Part shown: piece by piece, positions 8,166-16,741 of the stretch
How positions within the stretch are numbered: the first letter of the stretch is position 1
Layout: every line of letters begins with the position of its first letter
Source of the DNA: Sphingomonas sanxanigenens DSM 19645 = NX02
GTDB lineage: Bacteria; Pseudomonadota; Alphaproteobacteria; Sphingomonadales; Sphingomonadaceae
Reading direction: 5' to 3'
DNA: 64,000 nt
Assembly: GCF_000512205.2 (NCBI RefSeq)
Contig: NZ_CP006644.1
Location: forward strand, 5,036,501 to 5,100,500
Notes under the pieces: model-generated
What the model saw: the letters and a program-made list of their open reading frames with translations, nothing else
What the model was told of the DNA's origin: nothing
Database searches by the model: none
Position numbers and translations under genes: made by a program

Positions 8166-9176
8166 ATGGCAGTGAAAGTCGCGATCAACGGTTTCGGACG
8201 CATCGGCCGCCTGGTCGCCCGTGCGATCCTCGCGCGTCCCGAAAGCGGCCTCGAACTGGTTGCGATCAACGACCTCGCGGACGCCAAGGCGAACGCCCTG
8301 CTGTTCAAGCGCGACAGCGTTCACGGCACCTATCCGGGCACCGTCGAGGTCGACGGCAATGACCTGATCCTCGACGGCAAGCGCGTGAAGGTTTCGGCCG
8401 AGCGCGATCCGGCGAACCTGCCGCATGCCGAAAACGGCGTCGACATCGCGCTCGAGTGCACCGGCTTCTTCACCGACCGCGCGTCGGCCGAAAAGCATAT
8501 TGCCGCCGGCGCCAAAAAGGTGCTGATCTCGGCGCCGGGCAAGAATGTCGACCTGACCGTCGTCTTCGGCGTCAACAACGACAAGCTGACCGCCGAGCAC
8601 AACATCGTCTCCAACGCGAGCTGCACCACCAACTGCCTCGCGCCCGCCGCCAAGGTGCTGAACGATGCCATCGGCATCGAGCGCGGCCTGATGACGACGA
8701 TCCACGCCTACACCAACGACCAGAAGATCCTCGACCAGATCCACAGCGATCCGCGCCGCGCCCGCGCCGCCGCGATGTCGATCATCCCGACCACGACGGG
8801 CGCCGCCCGCGCGGTGGGCGAGGTTCTGCCCGAACTGAAGGGCAAGCTGGACGGTTCGGCGGTGCGCGTGCCGACCCCGAACGTCAGCCTCGTCGACCTG
8901 ACCTTCACCCCGAAGCGCGACACCACCAAGGACGAGGTCAATGCGATCCTCAAGGCGGCGTCGGAATCGGGCCCGCTGGTCGGCATCCTCGCCTATACCG
9001 ACGAGCCTTTGGTCTCGATCGACTTCAACCATCAGCCGGTCTCCTCGACGATCGACAGCCTCGAAACCACGGTGCTCGAAGGCAAGCTCGTCCGCGTCGT
9101 TTCCTGGTACGACAATGAGTGGGGCTTCTCGAACCGCATGGTCGACACCGCCGGCGCGATGGGCGCGCTGCTCTGA
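8166..9176 (+). CDS. gap: glyceraldehyde-3-phosphate dehydrogenase, type I
   Basis: A 336-residue enzyme. It has an N-terminal Rossmann motif ([13 protein letters not shown]), the active-site segment [11 protein letters not shown] with nucleophilic Cys153, and the C-terminal [12 protein letters not shown] typical of GAPDH. It oxidises glyceraldehyde-3-phosphate with NAD(P)+ and phosphate in the cytosol. The preceding GGAGCTACGGAAC gives a good ribosome site. It is followed by a palindrome-rich spacer that separates it from the next gene of the run. Confidence 0.97.
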   Translation: MAVKVAINGFGRIGRLVARAILARPESGLELVAINDLADAKANALLFKRDSVHGTYPGTVEVDGNDLILDGKRVKVSAERDPANLPHAENGVDIALECTGFFTDRASAEKHIAAGAKKVLISAPGKNVDLTVVFGVNNDKLTAEHNIVSNASCTTNCLAPAAKVLNDAIGIERGLMTTIHAYTNDQKILDQIHSDPRRARAAAMSIIPTTTGAARAVGEVLPELKGKLDGSAVRVPTPNVSLVDLTFTPKRDTTKDEVNAILKAASESGPLVGILAYTDEPLVSIDFNHQPVSSTIDSLETTVLEGKLVRVVSWYDNEWGFSNRMVDTAGAMGALL

Positions 9177-9184
9177 TCTTCCTT

Positions 9185-9281
9185 CCCTCCTGCTGCGCAG
9201 GAGGGATCGGGGAGGGCCTGTTCGGGAGGGTTCGTCCGGATGGACACGCCCTCCCCCGCCCACGCCCGCGAGCGGGAGGGG
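9185..9281. repeat. REP/BIME-like palindromic element between gap and the MOSC gene
   Basis: Within 110 bases there is a stem CCCTCCTG / CAGGAGGG (9185-9205), an outer inverted pair GGGGAGGGC (9209-9217) / GCCCTCCCC (9248-9256), and a final GCGGGAGGGG. Related GC-rich stems occur at 24618 and 12104. The end of the element supplies the GGGAGGGG that serves as ribosome site for the next gene. Confidence 0.6.
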
Positions 9282-9286
9282 AATTT

Positions 9287-9772
9287 ATGACGTCCGCGCG
9301 GCTGATCGGCATCGCCCGGCATGACAGGCCCCACGGGCCGATTCAGACCGTCGACCATGTCGGCGTGACCTGCACCGAGGGCGTACATGGTGATTATCGC
9401 GGCGCGCTGAAGCCCGGCCGCAACCGGCGGCAGGTGACGGTGATGCGCGCCGAGGACTGGTTCGCCGCAGTCGAGGAGGTCGGCCTGCCGGTCGAATGGC
9501 AGGAACGGCGCGTCAACCTGCTCGTTCAGGGGCTGAAGGAATGGCCGCCCGAACCGGGACAGGTCATGCGTGTCGGCGCGGCGCTGGCGCTGCGCATCAA
9601 TGGCGAATGCGATCCGTGCAAGCGGATGGATGCGCTGGTCGATGGCCTGCAACGGGCACTGCGCCCCGGCTGGCGGGGCGGTATCATCGCGACGGTGATT
9701 GCCGATGGCGACATCGCACTGGGGGATGACGTGAGCGTTCACGTCGAAGCAATGACAGGGAGCAAGGCGTGA
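9287..9772 (+). CDS. MOSC-domain protein
   Basis: A 161-residue protein with the MOSC fold pattern: [22 protein letters not shown], a hydrophobic core, the conserved cysteine in [11 protein letters not shown], and a C-terminal [18 protein letters not shown] proteins handle sulfur or molybdenum-cofactor chemistry; this stand-alone one cannot be assigned a substrate. The ATG at 9287 has GGGAGGGG upstream. Its stop overlaps the GTG of pgk (GTGA), so it is translationally coupled into the glycolytic run, an unusual neighbour for a MOSC gene. Confidence 0.88.
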   Translation: MTSARLIGIARHDRPHGPIQTVDHVGVTCTEGVHGDYRGALKPGRNRRQVTVMRAEDWFAAVEEVGLPVEWQERRVNLLVQGLKEWPPEPGQVMRVGAALALRINGECDPCKRMDALVDGLQRALRPGWRGGIIATVIADGDIALGDDVSVHVEAMTGSKA

Positions 9773-10968
9773 AGGCGTTCCGCACACTCGACGACATGGG
9801 CGACATCCGCGGCAAGCGCGTGCTGGTCCGCGAGGATCTCAACGTGCCGATGAAGGACGGCGTCGTCACCGACGATACCCGCCTGCGCGCCACCGTCGCG
9901 ACCGTCGGCGAGCTCGCCGACAAGGGCGCGATCGTGCTGATCCTCGCCCATTTCGGCCGCCCCAAGGGCGCGCCGAACCCCGAAATGTCGCTGGCGCCGC
10001 TCACCAGGCCCTATAGCGCGGTGCTCGGCCGCACGGTGATGTTCATCGGCGATTGCGTCGGCGAGACCGCCGAGTCAGCGGTCGCCGCGCTCAACCCGGG
10101 CGACATCGCCGTCCTCGAAAACACCCGCTTCCATGCCGGCGAGGAGAAGAATGATCCCGCGCTGGTCGAAGCAATGGCGAAGCTCGGCGATTTCTACGTC
10201 AACGACGCCTTCTCCGCCGCGCACCGCGCGCACGCCTCCACCGAGGGGCTCGCCGGCAGGCTCCCCGCTTTCGCCGGCCGCGCGATGGAAGCCGAACTCG
10301 ACGCGTTGGAAAAGGCGCTGGGCGAGCCCGAGCATCCGGTGGCCGCGGTCGTCGGCGGGGCCAAGGTTTCGACCAAGCTCGACGTGCTCAAGCATCTCGT
10401 CGCCAAGGTCGATCATCTGATCATCGGCGGCGGCATGGCCAACACCTTCCTTGCCGCGCGCGGCGTCAACGTCGGCAAGTCGCTGTGCGAGCATGACCTG
10501 ACCGCCACCGCCGACGAGATCATGGACGCCGCCGACGCCGCAGGCTGCACCGTGCACCTGCCCTATGACGCGATCGTGGCCACCGAGTTCAAGCCGAACC
10601 CGGCGACGCGCACCGTCAACGTTCATGAGGTCCGCGAGGACGAGATGATCCTCGACGTCGGTCCGGCCGCGGTCGAGGCGCTTGGCGACGTGCTCAAGAA
10701 CTGCCGCACCCTGGTGTGGAACGGCCCGCTCGGCGCGTTCGAGACGCCGCCCTTCGACGCGGCGACCGTCAACCTCGCCCGCACCGCCGCGGCGCTCACC
10801 ACCGAAGGTTCGCTGGTCTCGGTCGCCGGCGGCGGCGACACGGTGGCCGCGCTCAACCAGGCGGGCGTGGCCGACAAGTTCAGCTTCGTATCGACGGCCG
10901 GCGGCGCCTTCCTCGAATGGATGGAAGGCAAGGAACTGCCCGGCGTGAAGGCGCTGGTACGCGCCTGA
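9769..10968 (+). CDS. pgk: phosphoglycerate kinase
   Basis: A 399-residue glycolytic enzyme. The N-terminal substrate loop [14 protein letters not shown] is the usual RVDFNVP motif with Glu-Asp-Leu, followed by [10 protein letters not shown], the hinge region [12 protein letters not shown] and GGGMANTFL, and the nucleotide site [11 protein letters not shown] near the C-terminus. It starts with GTG overlapping the MOSC stop. A strong GC hairpin follows before the convergent methyltransferase gene. Confidence 0.97.
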   Translation: MKAFRTLDDMGDIRGKRVLVREDLNVPMKDGVVTDDTRLRATVATVGELADKGAIVLILAHFGRPKGAPNPEMSLAPLTRPYSAVLGRTVMFIGDCVGETAESAVAALNPGDIAVLENTRFHAGEEKNDPALVEAMAKLGDFYVNDAFSAAHRAHASTEGLAGRLPAFAGRAMEAELDALEKALGEPEHPVAAVVGGAKVSTKLDVLKHLVAKVDHLIIGGGMANTFLAARGVNVGKSLCEHDLTATADEIMDAADAAGCTVHLPYDAIVATEFKPNPATRTVNVHEVREDEMILDVGPAAVEALGDVLKNCRTLVWNGPLGAFETPPFDAATVNLARTAAALTTEGSLVSVAGGGDTVAALNQAGVADKFSFVSTAGGAFLEWMEGKELPGVKALVRA

Positions 10969-10974
10969 TCGTGC

Positions 10975-11005
10975 CGCCGCGCCGTCTCGATCGGACGGCG
11001 CGGCG
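10975..11005. terminator. hairpin between convergent pgk and methyltransferase genes
   Basis: Arms CGCCGCGCCGTC (10975-10986) and GACGGCGCGGCG (10994-11005) with a seven-base loop form a perfect 12-bp stem in the 44-base gap between convergent genes. There is no T-run on either side. Confidence 0.6.
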
Positions 11006-11012
11006 ACCCGGA

Positions 11013-11642
11013 TCAGTCTTCGTCCTTCCACGCCCAGTAAAGCTGGGCGGGCGGGATGTTCACCGGCTCGAACGCATGGTCGATGCGCGGGAAGAACGGC
11101 GCGATGAAATCGCGCACCTTCGGCGAGAACTGATAGACGAGGAAGGCGCCGCCGACGCGCAGCGCCGCGCGCGTAGCGCGGGCGATGTCCGGCCCCACAC
11201 CCGGCGGCAAGGTGGAAAAGGGCAGGCCCGACAGCACATAATCGGCATGATCGAAGCCGAGATCGTTGAGGATCCGCTGCACGTCGGCCGCCGATCCGTG
11301 CACCGCCCTGAAGCGCGGATCGGCGATCTCGGCGCGCAGGTAGGAGATGAATTCCGGATTGGTATCGATCGCCACCAGCACCGCATCGGGCGCCAGGCGC
11401 TCGAGCACCGGGCGGCAGAAGGTGCCGACGCCCGGGCCATATTCGACGAACACGCCGGTGTTCGCCCAGTCGACCCGCGACAGCATGTTTCGGATCAGCC
11501 GCTGGGACGACGGGATGATCGAGCCGACCATCACCGGGTGCTTCATGAAGCCCTTGAAGAACATGGTCAGCGGACCCGGCCGTCCCCCCGCGCGCCGCGC
11601 CAACCTGATGCGCTTTCGCGCTGCCTTCGCCGATGAGCTCAT
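11013..11642 (-). CDS. class I SAM methyltransferase, phospholipid N-methyltransferase-like
   Basis: A 209-residue Rossmann methyltransferase. A basic N-terminus and the segment FFKGFMKHPVMVGSIIPSSQRL precede the SAM motif VFVEYGPGVGTF and motif II VLVAIDTNPEF. The later SGLPFSTLPP and the C-terminal QLYWAWKDED agree with the PmtA-type family that makes phosphatidylcholine precursors from phosphatidylethanolamine. Membrane lipid methylation is inferred by family only. An rRNA-methylase-like relative cannot be excluded. Confidence 0.8.
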   Translation of the reverse strand: MSSSAKAARKRIRLARRAGGRPGPLTMFFKGFMKHPVMVGSIIPSSQRLIRNMLSRVDWANTGVFVEYGPGVGTFCRPVLERLAPDAVLVAIDTNPEFISYLRAEIADPRFRAVHGSAADVQRILNDLGFDHADYVLSGLPFSTLPPGVGPDIARATRAALRVGGAFLVYQFSPKVRDFIAPFFPRIDHAFEPVNIPPAQLYWAWKDED

Positions 11643-11769
11643 GAGCGTCCTTGATTGTCACAGTAACGAATGATTCACGTCGCAAAAACGTCACAACAAT
11701 TCAAGCGAACCAATGTTGCCTTGCGACGGAGGGAGTGGCGCAGTCGCCGGAGCAGGCCTAAGCGGCGCC

Positions 11770-12096
11770 ATGCACCTGACACCGCCCGCCGGCACGATTG
11801 CCGTCATCTTCACCTCGCGCCGCACCGCGGCCGACGATGCGGGCTATGCCGCCGCCGCCGAAGCGATGGAGAAGCTCGCTCGCGAGCAGCCCGGCTATGC
11901 CGGCATCGTTTCCGCACGCGGCACGGACGGGCTCGGCATCACCATCAGCTATTGGGAAAACGAAGCAACCGCCATCGCGTGGCGCGACCATGCCGAGCAT
12001 GAAGCGATCCGCGAACGCGGCCGTGCGCTCTGGTATGAGGATTATGGCGTGGTCGTCGCAGACGTCAGCCGCGCCTACGCCTGGACGCGGGACTGA
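11770..12096 (+). CDS. antibiotic biosynthesis monooxygenase (ABM) domain protein
   Basis: A 108-residue single ABM-fold protein: TIAVIFTSRRT, then MEKLAREQPGYAGIVSARG, then ITISYWENEATAIAWRDHAEHEAIRERGR. The pattern GF/YW..EA...W..H is characteristic of this small ferredoxin-like fold, found in cofactor-free oxygenases and many uncharacterised proteins. The start at 11770 is chosen because the conserved fold begins right after it. The gap to the divergent methyltransferase (11643-11769) must hold both promoters. Confidence 0.8.
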   Translation: MHLTPPAGTIAVIFTSRRTAADDAGYAAAAEAMEKLAREQPGYAGIVSARGTDGLGITISYWENEATAIAWRDHAEHEAIRERGRALWYEDYGVVVADVSRAYAWTRD

Positions 12097-12103
12097 GCCG
12101 AAA

Positions 12104-12133
12104 CGGCCCCTCTCCCGCGCGGGAGAGGGGCCG
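12104..12133. terminator. 30-bp perfect palindrome between convergent genes
   Basis: CGGCCCCTCTCCCGC is followed directly by its exact complement, giving 15-bp arms with no fixed loop. It sits in the 47-base gap between the ABM gene and the CDC48-like gene, which face each other. It probably acts as a bidirectional terminator and resembles the palindromes at 9185 and 24618. Confidence 0.6.
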
Positions 12134-12143
12134 GAACCGAGGA

Positions 12144-14441
12144 TCAATCCTGCCCGGCGTTGCGTGGCGTGAGCATGCCCGGCGAGATGAAGCCGATCGG
12201 CTGGAGCGACAGCGCGTCCTGCTTCAGCTTCGCCTGGATCTGCTCATATTCGCGCTCCATCTCGGCGGTCACCGATGCGCGGGTTTCCTCCAGCGCGCTC
12301 TCGAAATGGCGCGCCGTCACCTTTTCCACCGACAGTGATTCGCGCAGCGCAAACAGGCCGGCGCGGCGCACCAGATCCTCGAGGTCGGCGCCGGTGAAGC
12401 GCTCCGTGCGCTCCGCCAGATCGTCGAGATCGACATCCTCGGCCAGCGGCATCTTGCCGGTGTGGATCGAAAGGATCCGCCGCCGGCCGCTCGCATCGGG
12501 GACGCTCACATAGACAAGCTCGTCGAACCGGCCCGGACGCAGCAGCGCCGGATCGATCAAATTGGGCCGGTTGGTCGCGCCGATCACGACGACCGACTGC
12601 AGTTCCTCCAGCCCGTCCATCTCGGCGAGGATGGTGTTGACCACGCGCTCGGTCACCTGTGGTTCGCCCAGACCACCGCCACGCGCGGGCACCAACGAGT
12701 CCAGCTCGTCGATGAAGATCACGCACGGGGAAACCTGTCGTGCGCGGGCGAACAGCCGGGCGATCTGCTGCTCGCTCTCGCCATACCATTTGGAGAGCAG
12801 GTCGCTCGACTTGGTGGCGATGAAGTTCGCCTCCGCCTCGCGGGCGACCGCCTTGGCGAGCAGGGTCTTCCCGGTTCCGGGCGGGCCATAGAGCAGGAAA
12901 CCCTTGGCCGGCCGGATGCCGAGGCGACGGAATGCGTCCGGGTCCTTCAGCGGCAGCTCGACGCCCTCGCGCAGCCGTTCGCGGGCATCGTCGAGGCCGC
13001 CGATGTCGTCCCACCCGACATTCGGCGCCTGCACCATAACCTCGCGCATAGCCGAGGGCTGCACGCGCTTGATCGCCGCCTGGAAATCCTCGCGCGTCAC
13101 CGCCAGCGATTCGAGCACTTCCGCCGGGATCGAGCGATCCTCGAGGTTGAGCCGCGGCATGATCCGCCGAACCGCCTCGATCGCCGCCTCGCGGGTCAGC
13201 GCCGCAAGGTCGGCCCCGACGAAGCCATAGGTCTGGCGCGAGAGTTCGGCGAGATCGACCCGATCGCCCAGCGGCATGCCGCGGGTGTGGATGCCCAGGA
13301 TCTCGCGACGGCCGCGCTCGTCGGGGACGCCGACGACGATCTCACGATCGAACCGGCCCGGACGCCGCAAGGCCTCGTCGATCGCCTCGGGACGATTGGT
13401 GGCGGCGATCACGACCAGATTGGCGCGTGCCTCCAGCCCGTCCATCAGGGTCAGGAGCTGCGCGACGAGGCGCTTCTCCGCCTCGCCCTGCACCTGCCCG
13501 CGCTTCGGCGCGATCGAATCGATCTCGTCGATGAACACGATCGACGGCGCCGCCTTGGTCGCCTGCTCGAACACGTCGCGCAGCCGCTTTTCCGATTCGC
13601 CATAGGCCGAGCCCATGATCTCCGGGCCGTTGATCAGGAAGAACTCGGCGTCGCTTTCGTTCGCAACCGCGCGCGCGAGGCGCGTCTTGCCGGTGCCGGG
13701 CGGGCCATGCAGCAGCACACCCTTGGGCGGATCGACGCCCAGGCGCTGGAACAGCTCGGGGTAGCGCAGCGGCAGCTCGACCATCTCGCGGAGCTGGTCG
13801 ATCGTGTCGCCCATGCCGCCGATATCGTCATAGGTGACGTCGGCGCGCTGGCGATCATGCGGCTCCTCATATTCGGCGCGCAACTCGATCTCGGTTTCCG
13901 CGTCGATATGGACGATGCCCTTGGGTGTCACCGAGATCACCGAAAGGCGGATCTCCTGCAACGCGTAAGCGGGCGCCGCCAGCATCTGGCGCAGGTTGGG
14001 CGGCATGTCGCCGCGGTCCACCTGCTGTTGGCCGGCGGTGGCGACGACATCGCCCGCCGCAAGCGGACGGCCAGCAAAACTGCGCTTCAGCGCGTTGGTC
14101 GAACCCTGCAATCGCAGGTTCTGCTGCGCGGGCGCGAACACGACGCGCTGCGCCGGCTTCGATTCCGCCTTGCGCACCGTGACATACTCGCCCGAACCGG
14201 CGCCAGCATTGATGCGCAGCAGGCCGTCGACGCGGATGATCTCAAGCCCCTCATCCTCGGGATAGGGCAGCACAGCACGCGCAGGCGTCGCGCGCTTGCC
14301 GGCGATCTCGATGACATCGCCCTCGGTAATGCCGAGCGTCGCCATGAGCGCGCGCGGGATACGGGCAAAACCGCGGCCGCTATCTTCGGGCCGGGCATTC
14401 GCCACCTGCAGCTTGGGTAAGATCTTCTCCCCGTCCGCCAT
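12144..14441 (-). CDS. CDC48/VAT-family double AAA+ ATPase
   Basis: A 765-residue protein. An N-terminal double-psi barrel substrate domain (about 1-190) is followed by AAA domain D1 (Walker [12 protein letters not shown] near 243, Walker [13 protein letters not shown]) and D2 (Walker [15 protein letters not shown] near 516, Walker [16 protein letters not shown]). Arginine-finger regions [10 protein letters not shown] and [10 protein letters not shown] are both present, so both rings should hydrolyse ATP. CDC48/p97 relatives unfold proteins for degradation or disassembly; the bacterial role is poorly known. The start at 14441 has AGGAACGATCAG upstream. Confidence 0.93.
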   Translation of the reverse strand: MADGEKILPKLQVANARPEDSGRGFARIPRALMATLGITEGDVIEIAGKRATPARAVLPYPEDEGLEIIRVDGLLRINAGAGSGEYVTVRKAESKPAQRVVFAPAQQNLRLQGSTNALKRSFAGRPLAAGDVVATAGQQQVDRGDMPPNLRQMLAAPAYALQEIRLSVISVTPKGIVHIDAETEIELRAEYEEPHDRQRADVTYDDIGGMGDTIDQLREMVELPLRYPELFQRLGVDPPKGVLLHGPPGTGKTRLARAVANESDAEFFLINGPEIMGSAYGESEKRLRDVFEQATKAAPSIVFIDEIDSIAPKRGQVQGEAEKRLVAQLLTLMDGLEARANLVVIAATNRPEAIDEALRRPGRFDREIVVGVPDERGRREILGIHTRGMPLGDRVDLAELSRQTYGFVGADLAALTREAAIEAVRRIMPRLNLEDRSIPAEVLESLAVTREDFQAAIKRVQPSAMREVMVQAPNVGWDDIGGLDDARERLREGVELPLKDPDAFRRLGIRPAKGFLLYGPPGTGKTLLAKAVAREAEANFIATKSSDLLSKWYGESEQQIARLFARARQVSPCVIFIDELDSLVPARGGGLGEPQVTERVVNTILAEMDGLEELQSVVVIGATNRPNLIDPALLRPGRFDELVYVSVPDASGRRRILSIHTGKMPLAEDVDLDDLAERTERFTGADLEDLVRRAGLFALRESLSVEKVTARHFESALEETRASVTAEMEREYEQIQAKLKQDALSLQPIGFISPGMLTPRNAGQD

Positions 14442-14560
14442 CTGATCGTTCCTGTAGTTGCCGAGGCGGGAACATAGGGATGGGAGCGGAGCGATGCGAG
14501 CCCCCGCAGGGCAAAGCCGCACGGAAGCGTCCAATCGCGGCATTCGTGCACGCGGAGCGC

Positions 14561-14623
14561 AAAAAAGAGGCCGATCGCGAACGACCGGCCTATGAAAGTT
14601 TTAGGAGAGGATGCCTGAAAGGC
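14561..14623 (-). ncRNA. small RNA, copy 2 of a tandem pair (predicted 63 nt)
   Basis: On the minus strand the predicted RNA begins at 14623 with a mini-hairpin GCCT-TTC-AGGC. It continues with an unpaired stretch containing ATCCTCTCCTAAAACTTTC, and ends in a stem GGCCGGTCG / CGATCGGCC with loop TTCG followed by CTTTTTT (14561-14566). The first 30 bases (14594-14623) are identical to those of the copy at 14753-14815. The start is placed seven bases after the -10 element, exactly where identity begins. CCUCUCCU could pair with Shine-Dalgarno sequences. No Rfam name comes to mind. Confidence 0.8.
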
Positions 14624-14629
14624 AGTTTT

Positions 14630-14666
14630 TATATGCAACGCAGCATGGGATTTCGCAATTGCGCAC
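14630..14666 (-). promoter_or_regulatory. promoter and half-palindromic operator of small RNA copy 2
   Basis: Minus strand: -35 TTGCGA (14658-14653), 17-base spacer, -10 CATATA (14635-14630). The -35 starts at the centre of an imperfect palindrome, TTTCGCA-AT-TGCGCAC on the plus strand (14651-14666). Geometry is identical to the copy 1 promoter. A separate small stem, ATCCTGC / GCAGGAT (14670-14688), lies just upstream. Confidence 0.65.
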
Positions 14667-14752
14667 TGCATCCTGCTGAATGCAGGATCTGCACGTAACG
14701 GTTTACAATCCTCGAAGCTGAGCGTTCGGCGATGCGGTCGCGAAAACGCACG

Positions 14753-14815
14753 AAAAAAAGGCCGGCGCGAAATCGCACCGGCCTGGAAAGTTTTAGGAGA
14801 GGATGCCTGAAAGGC
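14753..14815 (-). ncRNA. small RNA, copy 1 of a tandem pair (predicted 63 nt)
   Basis: The predicted RNA begins at 14815. Its 5' 30 bases (14786-14815) match copy 2 exactly: the GCCTTTCAGGC mini-hairpin plus the ATCCTCTCC segment. The 3' end is an 11-bp stem AGGCCGGTGCG / CGCGCCGGCCT with loop ATTT and a run of seven T (14753-14759). The stems of the two copies differ in sequence while conserving shape, which supports selection on RNA structure rather than on a protein. Both copies come out at 63 nt. Confidence 0.82.
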
Positions 14816-14821
14816 GCCCCC

Positions 14822-14857
14822 TATGTGCGGCGCAGCGTCCTTCTTCGCAAGTGCGAA
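14822..14857 (-). promoter_or_regulatory. promoter and palindromic operator of small RNA copy 1
   Basis: Minus strand: -35 TTGCGA (14850-14845), 17-base spacer, -10 CACATA (14827-14822). The -35 starts at the centre of the palindrome TTCGCA-AG-TGCGAA (14844-14857). A second inverted repeat, TGCAA-GGG-TTGCA, lies at 14873-14885 towards the LysR gene. The same palindrome geometry recurs at 40886 and 43356. Confidence 0.65.
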
Positions 14858-14971
14858 CGAAATGGTAACGACTGCAAGGGTTGCAATCGTGTAACTGACA
14901 TGTTTTCCTGTGTTCCGCCGTACGTTAGGTAGGGTGCGTAGTTGGTGCGCCGCACCATTCAGGGGTCAGCC

Positions 14972-15850
14972 ATGCGTCGTTTGCCGCCGCTCACAGCCAT
15001 CGAGGCGTTCGTGCAGGTTGCCCGGCTGGGGTCGGTCAAGGCTGCAGCCGAAGAACTTGCGCTGTCGTCTCCCGCGCTCACGCGACGGGTGCAGACGCTC
15101 GAGCGCTTTCTAGGTCGGGCGCTTTTCGAGCGCCGTCATCAGTCGATCAAGCTGAACGCCGAGGGTGAACGCCTGCTGCAGCAGATCGCGCCGTCGATCG
15201 ATGCGCTGTCCGACGCCATCGAATCGATGACCAGCGGGCCGGACATATTGCGCCTGCGATTGGGCGTGCTGCCGCTGTTCGCCTCGCAGCGGCTGTTTCC
15301 GCATTTGGCCGAACTGCGCACGCGCTTTCCCAACCTGCACATCGACGTCGATACGGCAGCGCACAGCATCTCGCGGCTGGGCGACGGGCTGGATGCGGCG
15401 ATCACATTGGCCCGCGAGCTCGATCCGGCGCTCTATGCCAAGCGGCTCGATCGCAACATGGTCTATGCGATCACCTCGCACCGGCTGACCACCGGCCCCA
15501 AGGCGATCACTCGCCCCGAGCAACTGGAAGAGCATACGGTGATGCTCCACCGCGACATGCCCGACACGTTCGACAGCTGGCGCGCCGCGATCGGCATGCG
15601 CCGGCTGGAGCCGGCGGCGGTCGACTATTATGATTCGGGGCAGCTCATGCTCGAAGCCGCCGCGCAGGGGCTCGGCGTCGCCTTCATGCACGAAAGCCAT
15701 TACAACGACGCGCATGACGAGCGGCTGGTGCGGCTGTTCGATTTCTCGGTCGAGAGCCCGTACAGCTACTGGTTCGCCTGCCGGCCGCGCGCGCTGGCGA
15801 CGCGACCGGTGCAGATCTTCCACGACTGGCTGGTGGATCTGTTCGCCTGA
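14972..15850 (+). CDS. LysR-family transcriptional regulator
   Basis: A 292-residue regulator, GcvA-like by its opening RRLPPLTAIEAFVQVARLGSVKAAAEEL and the helix-turn-helix SSPALTRRVQTLERFLG (about 30-47). The C-terminal periplasmic-binding-like effector domain starts near residue 95 (LRLRLGVLPLFASQRLFPHL). The ATG at 14972 has AGGGG eight bases upstream and is preferred over a GTG at 14942. It is divergent from the tandem small RNAs and may control itself through the TGCAAGGGTTGCA repeat at 14873. The inducer is unknown. Confidence 0.9.
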   Translation: MRRLPPLTAIEAFVQVARLGSVKAAAEELALSSPALTRRVQTLERFLGRALFERRHQSIKLNAEGERLLQQIAPSIDALSDAIESMTSGPDILRLRLGVLPLFASQRLFPHLAELRTRFPNLHIDVDTAAHSISRLGDGLDAAITLARELDPALYAKRLDRNMVYAITSHRLTTGPKAITRPEQLEEHTVMLHRDMPDTFDSWRAAIGMRRLEPAAVDYYDSGQLMLEAAAQGLGVAFMHESHYNDAHDERLVRLFDFSVESPYSYWFACRPRALATRPVQIFHDWLVDLFA

Positions 15851-15868
15851 GGGCCACGCCCCGGCCGT

Positions 15869-16741
15869 TCACGCCCCAAGCCAGGCCCTGAACAGCGTGT
15901 TGGCGATCGCATAGTCCGGCGGTGGCAGGAACGGCGCATCGGGCGCCCCCGCCATCGACGCGGCGACGCCCGCGCGCGGCACCCACATCGCGTCCTCCAG
16001 TTCGGTATGGTCGATGGTCAGCGCATCATCCTCGGCGGTGGCGACGCAGGCGACCATCAGCGAGGAGGGAAAAGGCCAGGGCTGGCTCGCGACGTAACGC
16101 ACGTCGCGCACCCGGATGCCCGCTTCCTCCCACAGTTCGCGCGCCACCGCCTCCTCCAGCGCCTCGCCGGGTTCGACGAAGCCGGCCAGCGCCGAATAGC
16201 GGCGCGGCGGGAAGCGGGGCTGGCGGCCGACGAGCACGCGATCCTCATGCTCGGCCAGCATGATCACCACCGGATCGACGCGCGGGAAATGCTCGGCCTC
16301 GCACGCCGGGCAGCGCCGCCCCCAGCCGGCGCGCTGAACGAGCGTCGGCTGGCCGCAGCGTGCGCAGAAGCCATGCCGCTCATGCCAGTCGATCAGGCTG
16401 CGCGCGCCGCCATAGAGCGCGGCCTCCCCTGGCGCCATCATCCCGATCGCCTTGAAGATCCACGCGGAGCGCGTCGCCGCATCGAGTGCACCGGGCACGT
16501 GCTGCGCGAAATGCGGGCGACCGTCCGCAAGGCCGAGCAGGATGAGATCGGCGCCGTCGGCCGCCTCGGCCATGCCGCCCCAGACGAGATGACCGGTCTC
16601 GTCGAGCACGGGGTCGATGCCATCCAGGCGCAGCAACCGCGCCGCGGGATCGGCAGCCAAAGCCGCGATCGCCGCCGGATCGGCGCGCAGATTGTCACCG
16701 CGATCGAGCATCGCGCCGGTGAAGCCTGGAACAGGTCTCAT
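15869..16741 (-). CDS. nudC: NAD(H) pyrophosphatase, NudC family
   Basis: A 290-residue Nudix hydrolase. It has a zinc ribbon (CARCGQ near 124, then CPACEAEHFPR), the Nudix box GFVEPGEALEEAVARELWEEAGI (given here as its key span, about residues 184-206) and the NADH-specific array SQPWPFPSSLM. Members cleave NAD(H) and remove NAD caps from RNA 5' ends. The first ATG overlaps the stop of the upstream serine hydrolase by four bases (ATGA), so the two form an operon with mutY. Confidence 0.94.
   Translation of the reverse strand: MRPVPGFTGAMLDRGDNLRADPAAIAALAADPAARLLRLDGIDPVLDETGHLVWGGMAEAADGADLILLGLADGRPHFAQHVPGALDAATRSAWIFKAIGMMAPGEAALYGGARSLIDWHERHGFCARCGQPTLVQRAGWGRRCPACEAEHFPRVDPVVIMLAEHEDRVLVGRQPRFPPRRYSALAGFVEPGEALEEAVARELWEEAGIRVRDVRYVASQPWPFPSSLMVACVATAEDDALTIDHTELEDAMWVPRAGVAASMAGAPDAPFLPPPDYAIANTLFRAWLGA

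Noticed and set aside
14480-14932. Two short plus-strand peptides sharing an ESFRRGCLKG stretch
   Set aside because: The similarity is fully explained by the identical minus-strand sRNA block; flanking sequence drifts as RNA stems, not codons, and there is no ribosome site.
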